64,000 nt of DNA from Methylocystis sp. ATCC 49242 (lineage in GTDB: Bacteria; Pseudomonadota; Alphaproteobacteria; Rhizobiales; Beijerinckiaceae). The stretch is taken from contig NZ_KE124774.1 in assembly GCF_000188155.2 (NCBI RefSeq), positions 2,176,356 through 2,240,355 on the forward strand, in the 5' to 3' direction. Shown in pieces: positions 53,996 to 64,000 of the stretch. The translations under genes and the position numbers were made by a program. Within the stretch, counting starts at the first letter, position 1. Each line of letters begins with the position of its first letter. A model generated the notes under the pieces. It saw only the letters and a list, made by a program, of their open reading frames with translations. It had not been told where the DNA came from and did not search any database.

Positions 53996-54763
53996 TCACC
54001 GCGTCCGGGTCAGCAGCAGATAGGCCGCCACGGGGTTCGTCGTCAGGTAACGCTTCAGGAGCCGCCGCGGCTCCAGTCCCAGACGAAACGCCCATTCGAG
54101 CCCGGCGTCCTGCATCCATTGCGGCGCGCGTTTCTTGACGCCGGAGACGAAATCGAAAAGCCCGCCCGACGTCTTGATCATCTTCACATTCGGCAGGCGA
54201 TGCGCATGGTCGCGCACGAATTGCTGTTCCAGCGGCACGCCCATGGCGAGCCACAAAATGTCCGGCGCCAGCGCGTTGATTTCGTCGAGCTTCGCTTCCA
54301 GCTCCGCGCCTTTCAGGAATCCATGCGAGCGCCCGACGATGTTCACGCGCGGCGCGATGCGCTTCGTCGCCTCACAGGTCGCGCGATTCACCTCCTCGCT
54401 CGCGCCGAGCAGATAGAAGCTCGCTCCCGCATCCTGCGCCATGCGCGCGACGATCGGATAAAGATCGGTTGTCGCCACGCGCTCCGGCAGCGGCTGCTTC
54501 GAGAGCAGGCGTGAAGCCGCAACGAGCGGCTGTCCATCGGCGTTGATGAGATCGGCGGAATCGATCAGCTTGGTGAATTCGGGATCGAAGGCGCGGCGCG
54601 CCAGCACTTCGCCATTGACGGAGGTGAGATAGTAAGGCCCCTCCGCCCGCGCCGGACGCCGCGCCAGATCGAGCATGAGCCGCGCGGTCTGTTCGAGATT
54701 CAGTCGCGCGACGCGCGCCCCGCCGATGAGACTCGTTTCGACATCGCCAATGGTCACGGTCAA
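53996..54763 (-). CDS. WecG/TagA/CpsF family glycosyltransferase
   Basis: A 255-residue GT26 enzyme. Motifs include YYLTSVNGEVLARRAFDPEF, LINADGQPLVAASRLL (the conserved aspartate) and ERVATTDLYPIVARMA, then FYLLGASEEVNRA and ILWLAMGVPLEQQFVRDHAH. It ends LEWAFRLGLEPRRLLKRYLT. Family members transfer ManNAcA or related sugars to lipid-linked intermediates in surface polysaccharide synthesis. The start is TTG or GTG within MTVTI; no polysaccharide genes adjoin it, so its pathway is undefined. Confidence 0.88.
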   Translation of the reverse strand: MTVTIGDVETSLIGGARVARLNLEQTARLMLDLARRPARAEGPYYLTSVNGEVLARRAFDPEFTKLIDSADLINADGQPLVAASRLLSKQPLPERVATTDLYPIVARMAQDAGASFYLLGASEEVNRATCEATKRIAPRVNIVGRSHGFLKGAELEAKLDEINALAPDILWLAMGVPLEQQFVRDHAHRLPNVKMIKTSGGLFDFVSGVKKRAPQWMQDAGLEWAFRLGLEPRRLLKRYLTTNPVAAYLLLTRTR

Positions 54764-54861
54764 TCCTGCGCCCTCCGTCGCGCGCGGCGACGCGGAGCGG
54801 CGCCCGTGATTTTCATTTACTTGAAAACCAGCGGAAGCTCAGCCTTTACCTTTTGGCATGG

Positions 54862-55488
54862 TCAACGTGTTTCACCCACACGAGAGTCGCAGGGCGCAGG
54901 TTTGCCCGGCGGCGTCGGGTCCGTCTCCAGCAGCGCGAAGAGCAGATGGTCGCGCCACTGGCCGTTGATGTTGAGATAGGAGCGCGCATAACCTTCATGG
55001 CGGAAGCCGACGCGCTCCAGCAGCCTCCTGGAAGGTTCATTACTCGGCAGGCAGGCGGCCTCTATGCGATGCAGCCCCTGCTTCTGGAAAGCGTAAGCGC
55101 AGGCGGCGCGCACGGCGCGGGTCATGTAACCCTTGCCGGCGTAAGGCTCGCCCATCCAGTAGCCGAGCGTCGCCGATTGCGAGACGCCGCGCCGCACATA
55201 TCCGAACGACAGACCGCCGACCAACACTTCGTCATCCTCACGGTAGATGAAGAAGGAATAGGCTTCGTCGCGCGCCATTTCCTCGGCGTGCCGACGCACG
55301 CGATAGCGGAAGCTCGCGCGGGTGAGATCGTCCGCCGGCCAGATGGGCTCCCACGGCGTGAGAAAGGCGCGGCTTCGCTCACGCAGCGACGACCATTCGG
55401 CGAAATCGCGCATCTCCGCGGGCCGCAGAAAGACGCCCTCGCCCCGAATGGGCATGTCGCGGCGTCCCATGATTCCGAACAGTGCCAT
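54862..55488 (-). CDS. GNAT family N-acetyltransferase (RimJ-like)
   Basis: A 208-residue GNAT enzyme similar to RimJ/RimL, which acetylate ribosomal-protein N-termini. It has VFLRPAEMRDFAEWSSLRER at the start, FFIYREDDEVLVGGLSFGYV, LGYWMGEPYAGKGYMTRAV containing the acetyl-CoA loop (R/Q-x-x-G-x-G/A variant EPYAGKGYM), and LHRIEAACLPSNEPSRRLLE. Its true substrate is unknown. It ends the thrC-side cluster on the same strand; thrC stops 14 bases upstream of its start. Confidence 0.85.
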   Translation of the reverse strand: MALFGIMGRRDMPIRGEGVFLRPAEMRDFAEWSSLRERSRAFLTPWEPIWPADDLTRASFRYRVRRHAEEMARDEAYSFFIYREDDEVLVGGLSFGYVRRGVSQSATLGYWMGEPYAGKGYMTRAVRAACAYAFQKQGLHRIEAACLPSNEPSRRLLERVGFRHEGYARSYLNINGQWRDHLLFALLETDPTPPGKPAPCDSRVGETR

Positions 55489-55502
55489 CTCGGATCTTCG
55501 CC

Positions 55503-56915
55503 TCAGACCTGCGCCGCGCGGGCGCGTTCCGCGATGAAATCGGCGACGCGCGCTTCGTCGTTTTCGAGGACGGTGAAACGCTCCCGGCCGTCGAGACGCG
55601 CGGCGACCGCGTCCGGAAGGCGCGGCCGCTGGCCGATCGCGCGCTCGATCGCGTCGGGGAATTTCGCCGGATGCGCGGTGGAGAGCGCCACCACAGGCGT
55701 CGAGGGGTCGACCCTGAGGCGCGCCCGCGCGGCGCGCACGCCCGTCGCCGTGTGGGGGTCGAGCACATAACCGGCCTCGCGCCAGGTGCGCGCGATCTCC
55801 TCGGTGGTCTCCGCCTCATCGACCGACTGCGCGTCGAACTCCGCGCGGATCGCGGCAAGCGGGCCGGCGGAGATGTCGAAGCCCCCGGACTGTTCCAGCG
55901 AGGCGAAAGCCGCGCGAATCGCCGCTGGATCGCGGCCGCAGGCGTCGAACAGAAGGCGCTCGAAATTCGACGAAACCTGAATGTCCATCGACGGCGACTG
56001 CGTCGGCGTGACGCCGCGCGGCTCGTAGCGGCCTGTCGTTATCGCGCGCGCCAGAATGTCGTTGGCGTTGGTCGCGACGATCAGCCGCTCGACCGGCAGG
56101 CCCATATGTTTGGCGATGTAGCCGGCGAGCACGTCCCCGAAATTGCCGGTCGGCACGGCGAAGGAAACATGCCGGTGCGGCGCGCCCAGCGCGACGCCGC
56201 TCGTGAAATAATAGACCATCTGCGCGACGACGCGCGCCCAGTTGATCGAATTGACGCCCGCGAGCCCCACGCGCTCGCGGAAGGGCGCGTTACAAAAAAG
56301 GCGCTTGAGGATGTTCTGCGCGTCGTCGAATGTGCCTTCCAGCGCGATCGTGTGGATATTGTCGTCGGCGACGGTCGTCATCTGCCTGCGTTGCACGTCC
56401 GACACGCGGCCATGCGGATAGAGGATGAAGACATCCACGCGCGGCAGGCCCCGAAAGGCCTCGATCGCCGCCGCGCCCGTATCGCCGGAGGTGGCGCCGA
56501 CGATGGTCGCCCGCAGGTTCCGCTTCTCGAGCACATGATTCATCATGCGGCCCAGAAGCTGCATCGCCAGATCCTTGAACGCGAGCGTCGGACCATGGAA
56601 CAGTTCGAGCACGAAGAGATTGTCGGCGATCTGCGACAGCGGCGCGATTGCGCGGTGCCGGAAGGTCGCATAGGCCGCCTCGGTCTCCGCGCGCAGCAAC
56701 TCGGGCGGAAAAGTCTCGTTCACATAAGGACCGATGAGACGCGCCGCAGCCTCGGCGTAAGGGACGCCCGCGAGCGCCGCGATGTCGCTCGGCGCGACAT
56801 GCGGATAGGCGAGCGGCGTGTAGAGTCCGCCATCGGCCGCGAGGCCGGCGAGCAGAACGTCGGCGAAAGGAAGCTGCGCGGCTTCCCCGCGCGTCGAGAG
56901 ATAGCGCAACGTCAT
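55503..56915 (-). CDS. thrC: Threonine synthase
   Basis: A 470-residue PLP enzyme of the long threonine synthase type. It begins MTLRYLSTRGEAAQLPFADV and has the PLP-lysine motif GPTLAFKDLAMQLLGRMMNH (near residue 108), GATSGDTGAAAIEAF for the phosphate loop and VSFAVPTGNFGDVLAGYIAK. It makes threonine from O-phosphohomoserine. ATG 56915 was preferred to GTG 56948 because similarity starts there. It follows surf1 by 83 bases on the same strand, the usual alphaproteobacterial ctaE-surf1-thrC arrangement. Confidence 0.93.
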   Translation of the reverse strand: MTLRYLSTRGEAAQLPFADVLLAGLAADGGLYTPLAYPHVAPSDIAALAGVPYAEAAARLIGPYVNETFPPELLRAETEAAYATFRHRAIAPLSQIADNLFVLELFHGPTLAFKDLAMQLLGRMMNHVLEKRNLRATIVGATSGDTGAAAIEAFRGLPRVDVFILYPHGRVSDVQRRQMTTVADDNIHTIALEGTFDDAQNILKRLFCNAPFRERVGLAGVNSINWARVVAQMVYYFTSGVALGAPHRHVSFAVPTGNFGDVLAGYIAKHMGLPVERLIVATNANDILARAITTGRYEPRGVTPTQSPSMDIQVSSNFERLLFDACGRDPAAIRAAFASLEQSGGFDISAGPLAAIRAEFDAQSVDEAETTEEIARTWREAGYVLDPHTATGVRAARARLRVDPSTPVVALSTAHPAKFPDAIERAIGQRPRLPDAVAARLDGRERFTVLENDEARVADFIAERARAAQV

Positions 56916-56998
56916 GTCCGTGTGAGAGGAACGCGCCGCCAGCGACACGATTCAACGCGTCTTTTCATAACATATTCGCCCGCGCCGCAAGGGCTGGC

Positions 56999-57733
56999 TC
57001 AAAGAGCGCCGCGCCCGAGGCGACCGCGCGCATAAAGCGCAAAGATCACGACGAGCGCGAAAGCCAGCGAAAACCAGGTGACGGCGTAGGAAAAGTGATT
57101 ATTGACGATCTCCGGCGCGGCGGGGACCGGCCGTGGAAATTCTCCCGGCTCCTCCTGCGTCTCCAGAGCAATGGTAAAAGGCGCCGCTTCCCCCAGGTTG
57201 AGCGCAGCCGACATCGCCGCCGGGTCGCGCGTATACCAGATGAAACGCGCGGGTTCGTCGGCGGGCGTGAAGAGGTTCCGCGTCTGGGGCGCATGCAGGA
57301 GACCGACGATTGTCGTCTCTCCTTCGGGGGGCGCGCGGCTCGCGAGATCGGCGGCTTTTGACGCGGGGATGAAGCCGCGCTCGACCAGAACGACCCCGCC
57401 CGAAACGGGGGCGAAGGGCGTCAGCACGAGATAACCCGGCTCGCGACCAAAACCCTCGGGCGGCTTCGTGAAGATCAGCGCATCGCGGCCGCCGCGGTAG
57501 CGGCCGCTCACGCGCACATGGCTGAAATCGTAATCCTGCGGCTTGAGCGTGGCCCACGCCGCGCGCGGGGGGAGATCGGCAGCCGCACCCGTCGCCCGCG
57601 CTTCGACGCGCTGGATGAGCGCCTCTTTCTCGCCGAGGCGGCGCAGTTGCCACGTCCCGAGACCGACGAGGAGGGCAAAGGCGAGCGCGGCGGCGACAGC
57701 GGGCCACAGCAGCGCTCGCGCGCCGCGCATCAT
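56999..57733 (-). CDS. SURF1 family cytochrome oxidase assembly protein
   Basis: A 244-residue membrane protein with the SURF1 topology: one N-terminal helix (LLWPAVAAALAFALLVGLGTW followed by QLRRLGEKEAL), a periplasmic domain with GGVVLVERGFIPASK and FTPADEPARFIWYTRD, and one C-terminal helix (YAVTWFSLAFALVVIFAL). SURF1 helps insert heme a into subunit I of aa3 oxidases. Its ATG overlaps the stop of the DUF983 gene. It belongs to the oxidase operon. Confidence 0.92.
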   Translation of the reverse strand: MMRGARALLWPAVAAALAFALLVGLGTWQLRRLGEKEALIQRVEARATGAAADLPPRAAWATLKPQDYDFSHVRVSGRYRGGRDALIFTKPPEGFGREPGYLVLTPFAPVSGGVVLVERGFIPASKAADLASRAPPEGETTIVGLLHAPQTRNLFTPADEPARFIWYTRDPAAMSAALNLGEAAPFTIALETQEEPGEFPRPVPAAPEIVNNHFSYAVTWFSLAFALVVIFALYARGRLGRGAL

Positions 57734-58107
57734 GACTCGCGCTGGCCTTCTTCGGCCTTGTTGAAATATTGCAGGGCGATCAGCAGCCCCTTGGCCGGCC
57801 TCAGCAGGCCGATGCAGACAATGGCGGACAGCGGGAGGAAGATCGCCGCATGGATCCAGTAGGCCGGCTGGTAGACGACTTCGATATACCAGGCCAGGCC
57901 GACGATGATGAAGCCTGCAATGGTCATCACGAATATCGCCGGACCGTCGCCCGTATCAGCGAAGGAGAAGTCCAGACCGCAATTGTCGCATTTGGGCGCT
58001 ACGGAGAGGAGCCCCTCGAGCATCTTGCCCTTGCTGCAGCGGGGGCATCTGCCGAGCAGGCCGTCGATATAGACCGACGCCGGAGGATAGACATGCTCTT
58101 CGGACAT
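57730..58107 (-). CDS. DUF983 family zinc-ribbon membrane protein
   Basis: A 125-residue protein with a short zinc ribbon (GRCPRCSKGKM with a second pair PKCDNCGLDF) followed by two transmembrane helices (AIFVMTIAGFIIVGLAWYIE and AAIFLPLSAIVCIGLLRP). DUF983 proteins are regularly encoded between ctaE and surf1 in alphaproteobacteria and are thought to aid cytochrome oxidase biogenesis, perhaps through metal binding. The stop overlaps the surf1 start. The true function is unproven. Confidence 0.9.
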   Translation of the reverse strand: MSEEHVYPPASVYIDGLLGRCPRCSKGKMLEGLLSVAPKCDNCGLDFSFADTGDGPAIFVMTIAGFIIVGLAWYIEVVYQPAYWIHAAIFLPLSAIVCIGLLRPAKGLLIALQYFNKAEEGQRES

Positions 58108-58200
58108 GGATTGTGCGCTCCAAAGAAAACGGCCACGGCGGCGCCGTGACCGTCGATATTCCGAGAAAGGCCGGCGCGCGATGGCCGCGCGCCGCGCGTC

Positions 58201-59091
58201 TTACTCCATCGTGCCGCCCCAGTTGCCCCACACATATATGCAGCAGAACAGGAACAGCCAGACTACGTCGACGAAGTGCCAGTACCAGGCGGCGAATTCG
58301 AAGCCGAGATGCTGGGTCGCCGTGAAATGGCCCCTCAGCGCGCGAATTAGGCAGACGATCAGGAAGATCGTGCCGACGATGACGTGGAAGCCATGGAAGC
58401 CCGTCGCCATGAAGAAGGTCGAGCCATAGTTCGTCGCCGCGGGATGCGCCGGATCGAAGGAGAAGGCGAAGGGCGCGTGCGCGTATTCATAGCCCTGAAT
58501 CAGGGTGAACAGCAGGCCCAGGCCAATCGTCGCCATCAGGCCCTTCTTGAGAACGTCGCGATCATTGTGCAGCAGACCATGATGCGCCCAGGTGAGCGTG
58601 GCGCCCGAGGTGAGCAGGATGACCGTGTTGAGCAGCGGCAGCTTCCAGGGGCTGAGCACCTCGACGCCCTTCGGCGGCCACACGCCCTGGAACAGCTCCG
58701 TGCGCGTCACCTGCCAGACGTCGTCGGGGAAGATGCTGGAGTTGAAGAAGGCCCAGAACCAAGCCACGAAGAACATGACCTCGGACAGGATGAAGAGGAT
58801 CATGCCGTAGCGGTGATGAAGCTGCACCACGGGCGTGTGATGACCTTCGACCTGCGCCTCGCGAACGATGTCGCTCCACCAAGCGTACATGACGATCAGA
58901 ACGGCCGCGAGGCCGATGAAGAACACCGTGCCGCCGAAGTTCATGCCGTAGATCGGCGCGCCCTTGTGCTGGGCCATCCACATGATGGCGCCGATGGCCA
59001 TGATGAGCGCGGAGAAGGCGCCGACAATCGGCCACGGGCTGGGATCGACCAGATGATAGTCGTGATCAGGTTTCGCGTGTCCCTCGGCCAT
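58201..59091 (-). CDS. ctaE: Cytochrome c oxidase subunit III (aa3 type)
   Basis: A 296-residue subunit with seven helices. It shows KPDHDYHLVDPSPWPIVGAF at the start, then SEVMFFVAWFWAFFNSSIFP, GVEVLSPWKLPLLNTVILLT, FHGFHVIVGTIFLIVC, and an end HLGFEFAAWYWHFVDVVWLF, all typical of CtaE. Subunit III stabilises the catalytic core of the proton-pumping oxidase in the inner membrane. It follows ctaG by 75 bases and precedes the DUF983 gene. Confidence 0.96.
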   Translation of the reverse strand: MAEGHAKPDHDYHLVDPSPWPIVGAFSALIMAIGAIMWMAQHKGAPIYGMNFGGTVFFIGLAAVLIVMYAWWSDIVREAQVEGHHTPVVQLHHRYGMILFILSEVMFFVAWFWAFFNSSIFPDDVWQVTRTELFQGVWPPKGVEVLSPWKLPLLNTVILLTSGATLTWAHHGLLHNDRDVLKKGLMATIGLGLLFTLIQGYEYAHAPFAFSFDPAHPAATNYGSTFFMATGFHGFHVIVGTIFLIVCLIRALRGHFTATQHLGFEFAAWYWHFVDVVWLFLFCCIYVWGNWGGTME

Positions 59092-59166
59092 CTTTGCTCT
59101 TCCTCGTCATTCGCCGGTCGCCCCGGCGTGTTCAAAATGCTTCGTCCGCGCGGACGCGGATTCGGT

Positions 59167-59760
59167 TCAGGACTTCGGCTTCTCCGACCCCGCCTCGCTC
59201 GCCTTCGGCTTGGCGATCGTCTTGGTCGGGAAGAACGAATAGGAGAGGGTTATCTCTTCGACCCGGCGCATCGTCTCGTCGGATTCGAGCGCGGGATCGA
59301 GATAGAAGACCACCGGCCATTCGGCCGTTTCCTGCGGGCCGAGGCGCTGCTCCTCGAAACAGAAGCAGGCGATCTTCACGAAGAAGACGCCGGCCTGATC
59401 CGGGCTGACGTTGTAGGCCGCCTGACCGGTGGTCTCGTGGTCGGAGAGATTGGTCACCTTGTAATAGACGGTTTTGGTCTCGCCGGTGCGCAGTGAAACC
59501 TTCGCGACCTCGGGCTCGAAACGCCACGGCAGTTCGCGCGCGACATTGGCGTCGAAGCGCACGGCGAGCACGCGCTCGCCCGATTTCGTCGGCGCGATCT
59601 TCGCGGTCTGCGGCGTGCCGCCGAAACCCGTCGCCGCGCAAAAGGCTCGGTAAAGCGGAACCGAAGCAAAGGAGAGCGCCAGCATGGCCACGGACCCGAC
59701 GACGAGCGCCGCGGCGATATTGCGCGGTCTGCGGGTCGGGGTGGGCGCGGACTCTCTCAT
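59167..59760 (-). CDS. ctaG: Cytochrome c oxidase assembly protein CtaG (Cox11)
   Basis: A 197-residue copper chaperone. One N-terminal helix (NIAAALVVGSVAMLALSFAS) is followed by a periplasmic immunoglobulin-like domain with the copper ligands in FVKIACFCFEEQRL and the conserved LYRAFCAATGFGGT and VFYLDPALESDETMRRVEEI. It delivers Cu to the CuB site of subunit I. ATG 59760 lies eight bases after the CoxF-like stop; an upstream extension to 59799 overlaps that gene and was rejected. Confidence 0.94.
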   Translation of the reverse strand: MRESAPTPTRRPRNIAAALVVGSVAMLALSFASVPLYRAFCAATGFGGTPQTAKIAPTKSGERVLAVRFDANVARELPWRFEPEVAKVSLRTGETKTVYYKVTNLSDHETTGQAAYNVSPDQAGVFFVKIACFCFEEQRLGPQETAEWPVVFYLDPALESDETMRRVEEITLSYSFFPTKTIAKPKASEAGSEKPKS

Positions 59761-59767
59761 TGCGAAC

Positions 59768-59944
59768 TCAGATCTGCCGGTTGGCCACGGCGCCGCCAAG
59801 TTTTACGAGCGTGACCGCATAGAAAAGCGCTGCGAGCAGGGCCACGGTGACGCCGATGGCGATGTTGCGGGCGCGGCGGCTGCGCTGTTGCTCGGGCGTC
59901 AGCACGACGCCGTCGGCCGCTTCGTTTTTCGTCGTGTCGTTCAT
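59768..59944 (-). CDS. Small CoxF-like cytochrome oxidase assembly protein
   Basis: A 58-residue protein beginning MNDTTKNEAADGVVLTPEQQ, with one transmembrane helix (IAIGVTVALLAALFYAVTLVK) and a short tail ending ANRQI. AGGAGA stands just before the ATG. It sits exactly between ctaB and ctaG, the position of the small coxF gene in alphaproteobacterial oxidase operons. It is co-transcribed with both. The precise role is unknown. Confidence 0.82.
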   Translation of the reverse strand: MNDTTKNEAADGVVLTPEQQRSRRARNIAIGVTVALLAALFYAVTLVKLGGAVANRQI

Positions 59945-59974
59945 TTCTCCTCGCTCCCTTGGCGTGTCCCGCGA

Positions 59975-60907
59975 TCAGGCGATCGCGAGGAGGTGAAGCC
60001 CCCGCTCGACAACGAGAACCAGGAACAGAAGGAAAAGATAGAGGATCGAGAAAAAGAACAGCCGGCGCGCGGCGCGGCGCGCGCGTTCGCCTTCGCGTTC
60101 CCGGAACACGACGGCCGCCAGCGCGACGAGGGCCACCCCGCAAGCGATCGCGACGACGCCATAGGCGAGCGAGGCGAAGCCGAGAAGCCAGGGAGCTACG
60201 CCAATCGGCGCGAGAACCAGCGCGTAAACGAGAATCTCCAGGCGCGTGCGGTCGGGACCGGCGACGTTCGGCAGCATTGGCACGCCCGCGCGGCCGTAAT
60301 CCTCGCATTTCAGCAGGGCGAGCGACCAGAAATGCGGCGGCGTCCAGATGAAGATGATGGCGAAAAGAACGACGCTCGACAGGCTGATCTCGCCCGTCGC
60401 GGCTGCGTAGCCAACCATTGGCGGGAGCGCGCCCGCGGCGCCGCCGATGACGATGTTGAGCGGCGTCGAGCGCTTCAGCCACATCGTGTAGACGGCGACA
60501 TAGAAGAAAATGGTGAAGGCGAGCAGCCCCGCCGCCAGCCAGTTGGCGACATAACCCAGCGTGAAGACGGAGAGAGCGGAGAGCACGAGGCCGAAGGCGA
60601 GAGCGGTCTCGGGATCGAGGCGGCCGGCGGGGATCGGACGCCGCGCGGTGCGTGTCATCACCGCGTCTATGTCCGCGTCGTACCACATGTTGAGCGCGCC
60701 CGACGCGCCGGCGCCGACGGCTATGGCGAGAAGCGAGGCGAAAGCGATCAGCGGATGCGGCGGAACCGGCGCGAGGAGCAGGCCGGCGAGCGCCGTGAAT
60801 ATGACGAGCGACATCACGCGCGGCTTCAGCAGCGCAAAGAAATCCGAGGGCGCCGCGATCGGTATCTGCGGAGCCCGGCCCTCGTCGAGATAGGAAGCGT
60901 CGCTCAT
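59975..60907 (-). CDS. ctaB: Heme O synthase (protoheme IX farnesyltransferase)
   Basis: A 310-residue UbiA-family prenyltransferase with about nine helices. The aspartate-rich motifs are visible: [20 protein letters not shown] (near residue 73) and a second [17 protein letters not shown] (near 195). It begins with [20 protein letters not shown]. It converts heme b to heme o by farnesylation, the first step towards heme a for the aa3 oxidase. It lies between ctaD and the CoxF-like gene on the same strand. Confidence 0.95.
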   Translation of the reverse strand: MSDASYLDEGRAPQIPIAAPSDFFALLKPRVMSLVIFTALAGLLLAPVPPHPLIAFASLLAIAVGAGASGALNMWYDADIDAVMTRTARRPIPAGRLDPETALAFGLVLSALSVFTLGYVANWLAAGLLAFTIFFYVAVYTMWLKRSTPLNIVIGGAAGALPPMVGYAAATGEISLSSVVLFAIIFIWTPPHFWSLALLKCEDYGRAGVPMLPNVAGPDRTRLEILVYALVLAPIGVAPWLLGFASLAYGVVAIACGVALVALAAVVFREREGERARRAARRLFFFSILYLFLLFLVLVVERGLHLLAIA

Positions 60908-60985
60908 CGCTTGTCAGGTCGCTCTTGCTTTACAACAGGATCCAGTCTGGTCGCATGGACCGCGCTTCGGCGGCCCGTTTTCTTT

Positions 60986-61017
60986 CCATCGGCGCGGACC
61001 GCAGCCCGCGCCGATGG
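60986..61017. terminator. Strong hairpin between ctaD and ctaB
   Basis: CCATCGGCGCGG (60986-60997) pairs perfectly with CCGCGCCGATGG (61006-61017) around an eight-base loop. The T-rich tail is on the plus-strand side (ATTTTTCTT), whereas the genes are on the minus strand, where the tail reads AAAGAAAAC. It is therefore more likely an mRNA-stabilising or partial-termination hairpin behind ctaD than a classical terminator. Confidence 0.5.
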
Positions 61018-61024
61018 ATTTTTC

Positions 61025-62719
<1,695 letters not shown>

Positions 62720-62731
62720 CTAGCGTAGGTT

Positions 62732-63601
62732 TCAGCGGGCCTGCTCGCCAGAGGCGAGCCGCACCGGCGTTTGCGCGGCGGCGAACTTCTTCTTCGACTC
62801 CGCGAGCCACTCATCATATTTCTCTCGGCTGACCACACGGATCGCCGACGGCATGAAGGCATGGTCCTTGCCGCAGATCTTGGAGCACTGACCGTAGTAG
62901 ACGCCCTCCTTCTCGGCCTTGAACCAGGTCTCGTTGAGACGGCCCGGAACCGCGTCGATACGGATGCTGAAGGCGGGAATCACGTAGGAATGAATCACGT
63001 CCGAGGCGGTGACTTGCAGCTTCACCACTTCATTGATCGGCACGACCGCCTCATTGTCCACCGCGAGGAGGCGCGGCTCGCCGGGCTGCAATTCCGATTC
63101 CGGCTTCATCAGCTGGTCGAAGCCGAACCCGCCGCCCTGATCTTCCGGATATTTGTAGGACCAGTACCACTGGTTGCCGGTGACCTTGATCGTGATTTTC
63201 GATTCCGGAATTTCGACCTGATGCGCGAGCAGGCGGAAGGACGGGATGGAGATAAAGACGAGAATGAGAATCGGGACGAGCGTCCAGATGATCTCCAGTC
63301 CCGTGTGATGCGTAAGCTTCGACGGCACAGGGTTGGCCTGCTCGTTGAAACGCCATGAGACGTAGAGCAGAAGCCCGAGCACCGCCAGGGCGATGAAAGT
63401 GATGATTGGCAACAGGATGCCGTTATAAAAGAACTGCGTCTCGTGACCGACCTCTGTGACGGTCGCCGGCAGTCCCATGCCGCCCGGAGTCGGCTGTCCT
63501 TCGACCTGCGCGTAGGCGAAGCCGGCGAAAAGAACGACAGGGAGCGCAACTGCGGCCGCAAGCGCTCCGCTCGTAAGGATATGTCGATTGCCCGTGGACA
63601 T
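62732..63601 (-). CDS. ctaC: Cytochrome c oxidase subunit II (aa3 type)
   Basis: A 289-residue protein with a signal peptide or first hydrophobic segment (SGALAAAVALPVVLFAGFAYA), two transmembrane helices and a cupredoxin domain. The CuA ligands are visible in VIPAFSIRIDAVPGRLNETW (His upstream in DVIHSYVIP) and YGQCSKICGKDHAFMPSAI (Cys, Cys, His, Met). There is no fused cytochrome c domain. It receives electrons from cytochrome c and passes them to subunit I. ATG 63601 has AAAGGCG at good distance; 63619 (GTG) is the alternative. First gene of the oxidase operon. Confidence 0.96.
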   Translation of the reverse strand: MSTGNRHILTSGALAAAVALPVVLFAGFAYAQVEGQPTPGGMGLPATVTEVGHETQFFYNGILLPIITFIALAVLGLLLYVSWRFNEQANPVPSKLTHHTGLEIIWTLVPILILVFISIPSFRLLAHQVEIPESKITIKVTGNQWYWSYKYPEDQGGGFGFDQLMKPESELQPGEPRLLAVDNEAVVPINEVVKLQVTASDVIHSYVIPAFSIRIDAVPGRLNETWFKAEKEGVYYGQCSKICGKDHAFMPSAIRVVSREKYDEWLAESKKKFAAAQTPVRLASGEQAR

Positions 63602-63920
63602 GCAGGTCGCCTTTCGCACCTTTTAGTCAGTCTGTTTCAATTCTGATGCAAATTTCGCGCGCGCGCGCTCGCCGCAGATCGCGTCGCCCGACTTAAGCCG
63701 GTTCAAGCACAAACGCACGGCCCGCGCAATTGCTGCAGTGCGCGACTCTCATAGACAAATCGTCGCGGCGAAAAGGGTTCGGGAGCCCTGGACGGCCTCA
63801 GCCGCCCAGCTTGACAGTTCAAAGCCATTTGCTAGGCAACGGTGGCCCGCGCGACGCCGCGAACTGGCCGGTTTCTCGTCGCAGGATCGACGAATGAAGC
63901 AACCTGCTGCTGGAGCGATC
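63602..63920. other. Divergent intergenic region between ctaC and the edge gene
   Basis: About 320 bases. It contains the ctaC promoter on one strand and a TTGACA box for the other. A run of CG dinucleotides (GCGCGCGCGCGC) lies near 63660. No gene or RNA is seen. Confidence 0.5.
63811..63838 (+). promoter_or_regulatory. Possible sigma-70-type promoter for the edge gene
   Basis: TTGACA (63811-63816) is a perfect -35 box. After 16 bases TAGGCA could be a poor -10 box. The distance to the ATG at 63921 is reasonable. The -10 mismatch keeps confidence low. Confidence 0.3.
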
Positions 63921-64000
63921 ATGAAGCTTTTGCGCGTAGTGAAGAAATGCGCCCCCTTGCGACAAACCGTCGCGGTCCTTTTCGCCGCAACCCTCGCGGC
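63921..64000 (+). CDS. 5' end of a secreted or membrane protein gene (truncated by window edge)
   Basis: The ATG at 63921 has GGAG six bases upstream. The visible codons read MKLLRVVKKCAPLRQTVAVL followed by FAATLA, which looks like a signal peptide or membrane anchor. The gene continues beyond 64000, and no identity can be given. It is divergent from ctaC. Confidence 0.55.
   Translation, partial: MKLLRVVKKCAPLRQTVAVLFAATLA

Overview
The window is high-GC DNA from an alphaproteobacterium, most likely Hyphomicrobiales (Rhizobiales). Evidence: a MucR-type regulator, a phasin, HisZ paired with HisG, a ctaC-ctaD-ctaB-ctaG-ctaE aa3 oxidase operon with surf1 and thrC behind it, and the ffs-dnaX-ybaB-recR cluster. 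A methylotroph or methanotroph relative (Methylocystaceae/Beijerinckiaceae) is possible, but nothing here proves it. The housekeeping genes suggest chromosome rather than plasmid.

Layout. 1-1.4 kb: IS debris (an IS-A terminus in a truncated IS110 transposase, then a truncated IS630). 1.9-6.5 kb: accessory metabolism. This holds a cytochrome b plus Tat-exported molybdopterin oxidoreductase pair, a short LOV photoreceptor with an SRPBCC protein, a divergent tri-histidine fatty acid/sterol hydroxylase behind a coupled 26-codon leader, and a truncated CIA30 gene. 6.5-8.4 kb: decayed IS material. 8.4-31.1 kb: membrane and transport block. It carries an AI-2E family permease, a seven-gene Mrp/Mnh cation/H+ antiporter operon, a phasin, a patatin hydrolase coupled to a GntP permease, a three-part RND efflux system, a PPK2 remnant, a Na/Pi cotransporter, and a P2-type ATPase fused to an HlyD-like adaptor domain, followed by a small polytopic membrane protein. 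31.3-35.0 kb: a triple nest of insertion sequences (IS5 family inside an IS110-family element inside another IS110-family element). 35-40 kb: gene-poor stretch with MucR, a small membrane protein, an L-lactate dehydrogenase and a phage-type repressor.

From about 40 kb the DNA looks like conserved backbone: an M15 peptidase, a SorAB-like sulfite dehydrogenase with a multicopper oxidase, DsbA, ffs-dnaX-ybaB-recR, hisZ-hisG, a subtilase with a small companion protein, a WecG/TagA glycosyltransferase, a GNAT acetyltransferase, thrC and the cytochrome aa3 operon with its assembly factors (surf1, ctaG, ctaB and a 58-aa CoxF-like protein). A secreted or membrane protein gene begins at the right edge.

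The most unusual item is the P-type ATPase with an extra C-terminal membrane segment and a coiled-coil membrane-fusion domain (27.0-30.5 kb). Next are the nested IS110 elements, whose non-coding ends may encode bridge RNAs. All assignments come from reading the sequence; no database search was run.
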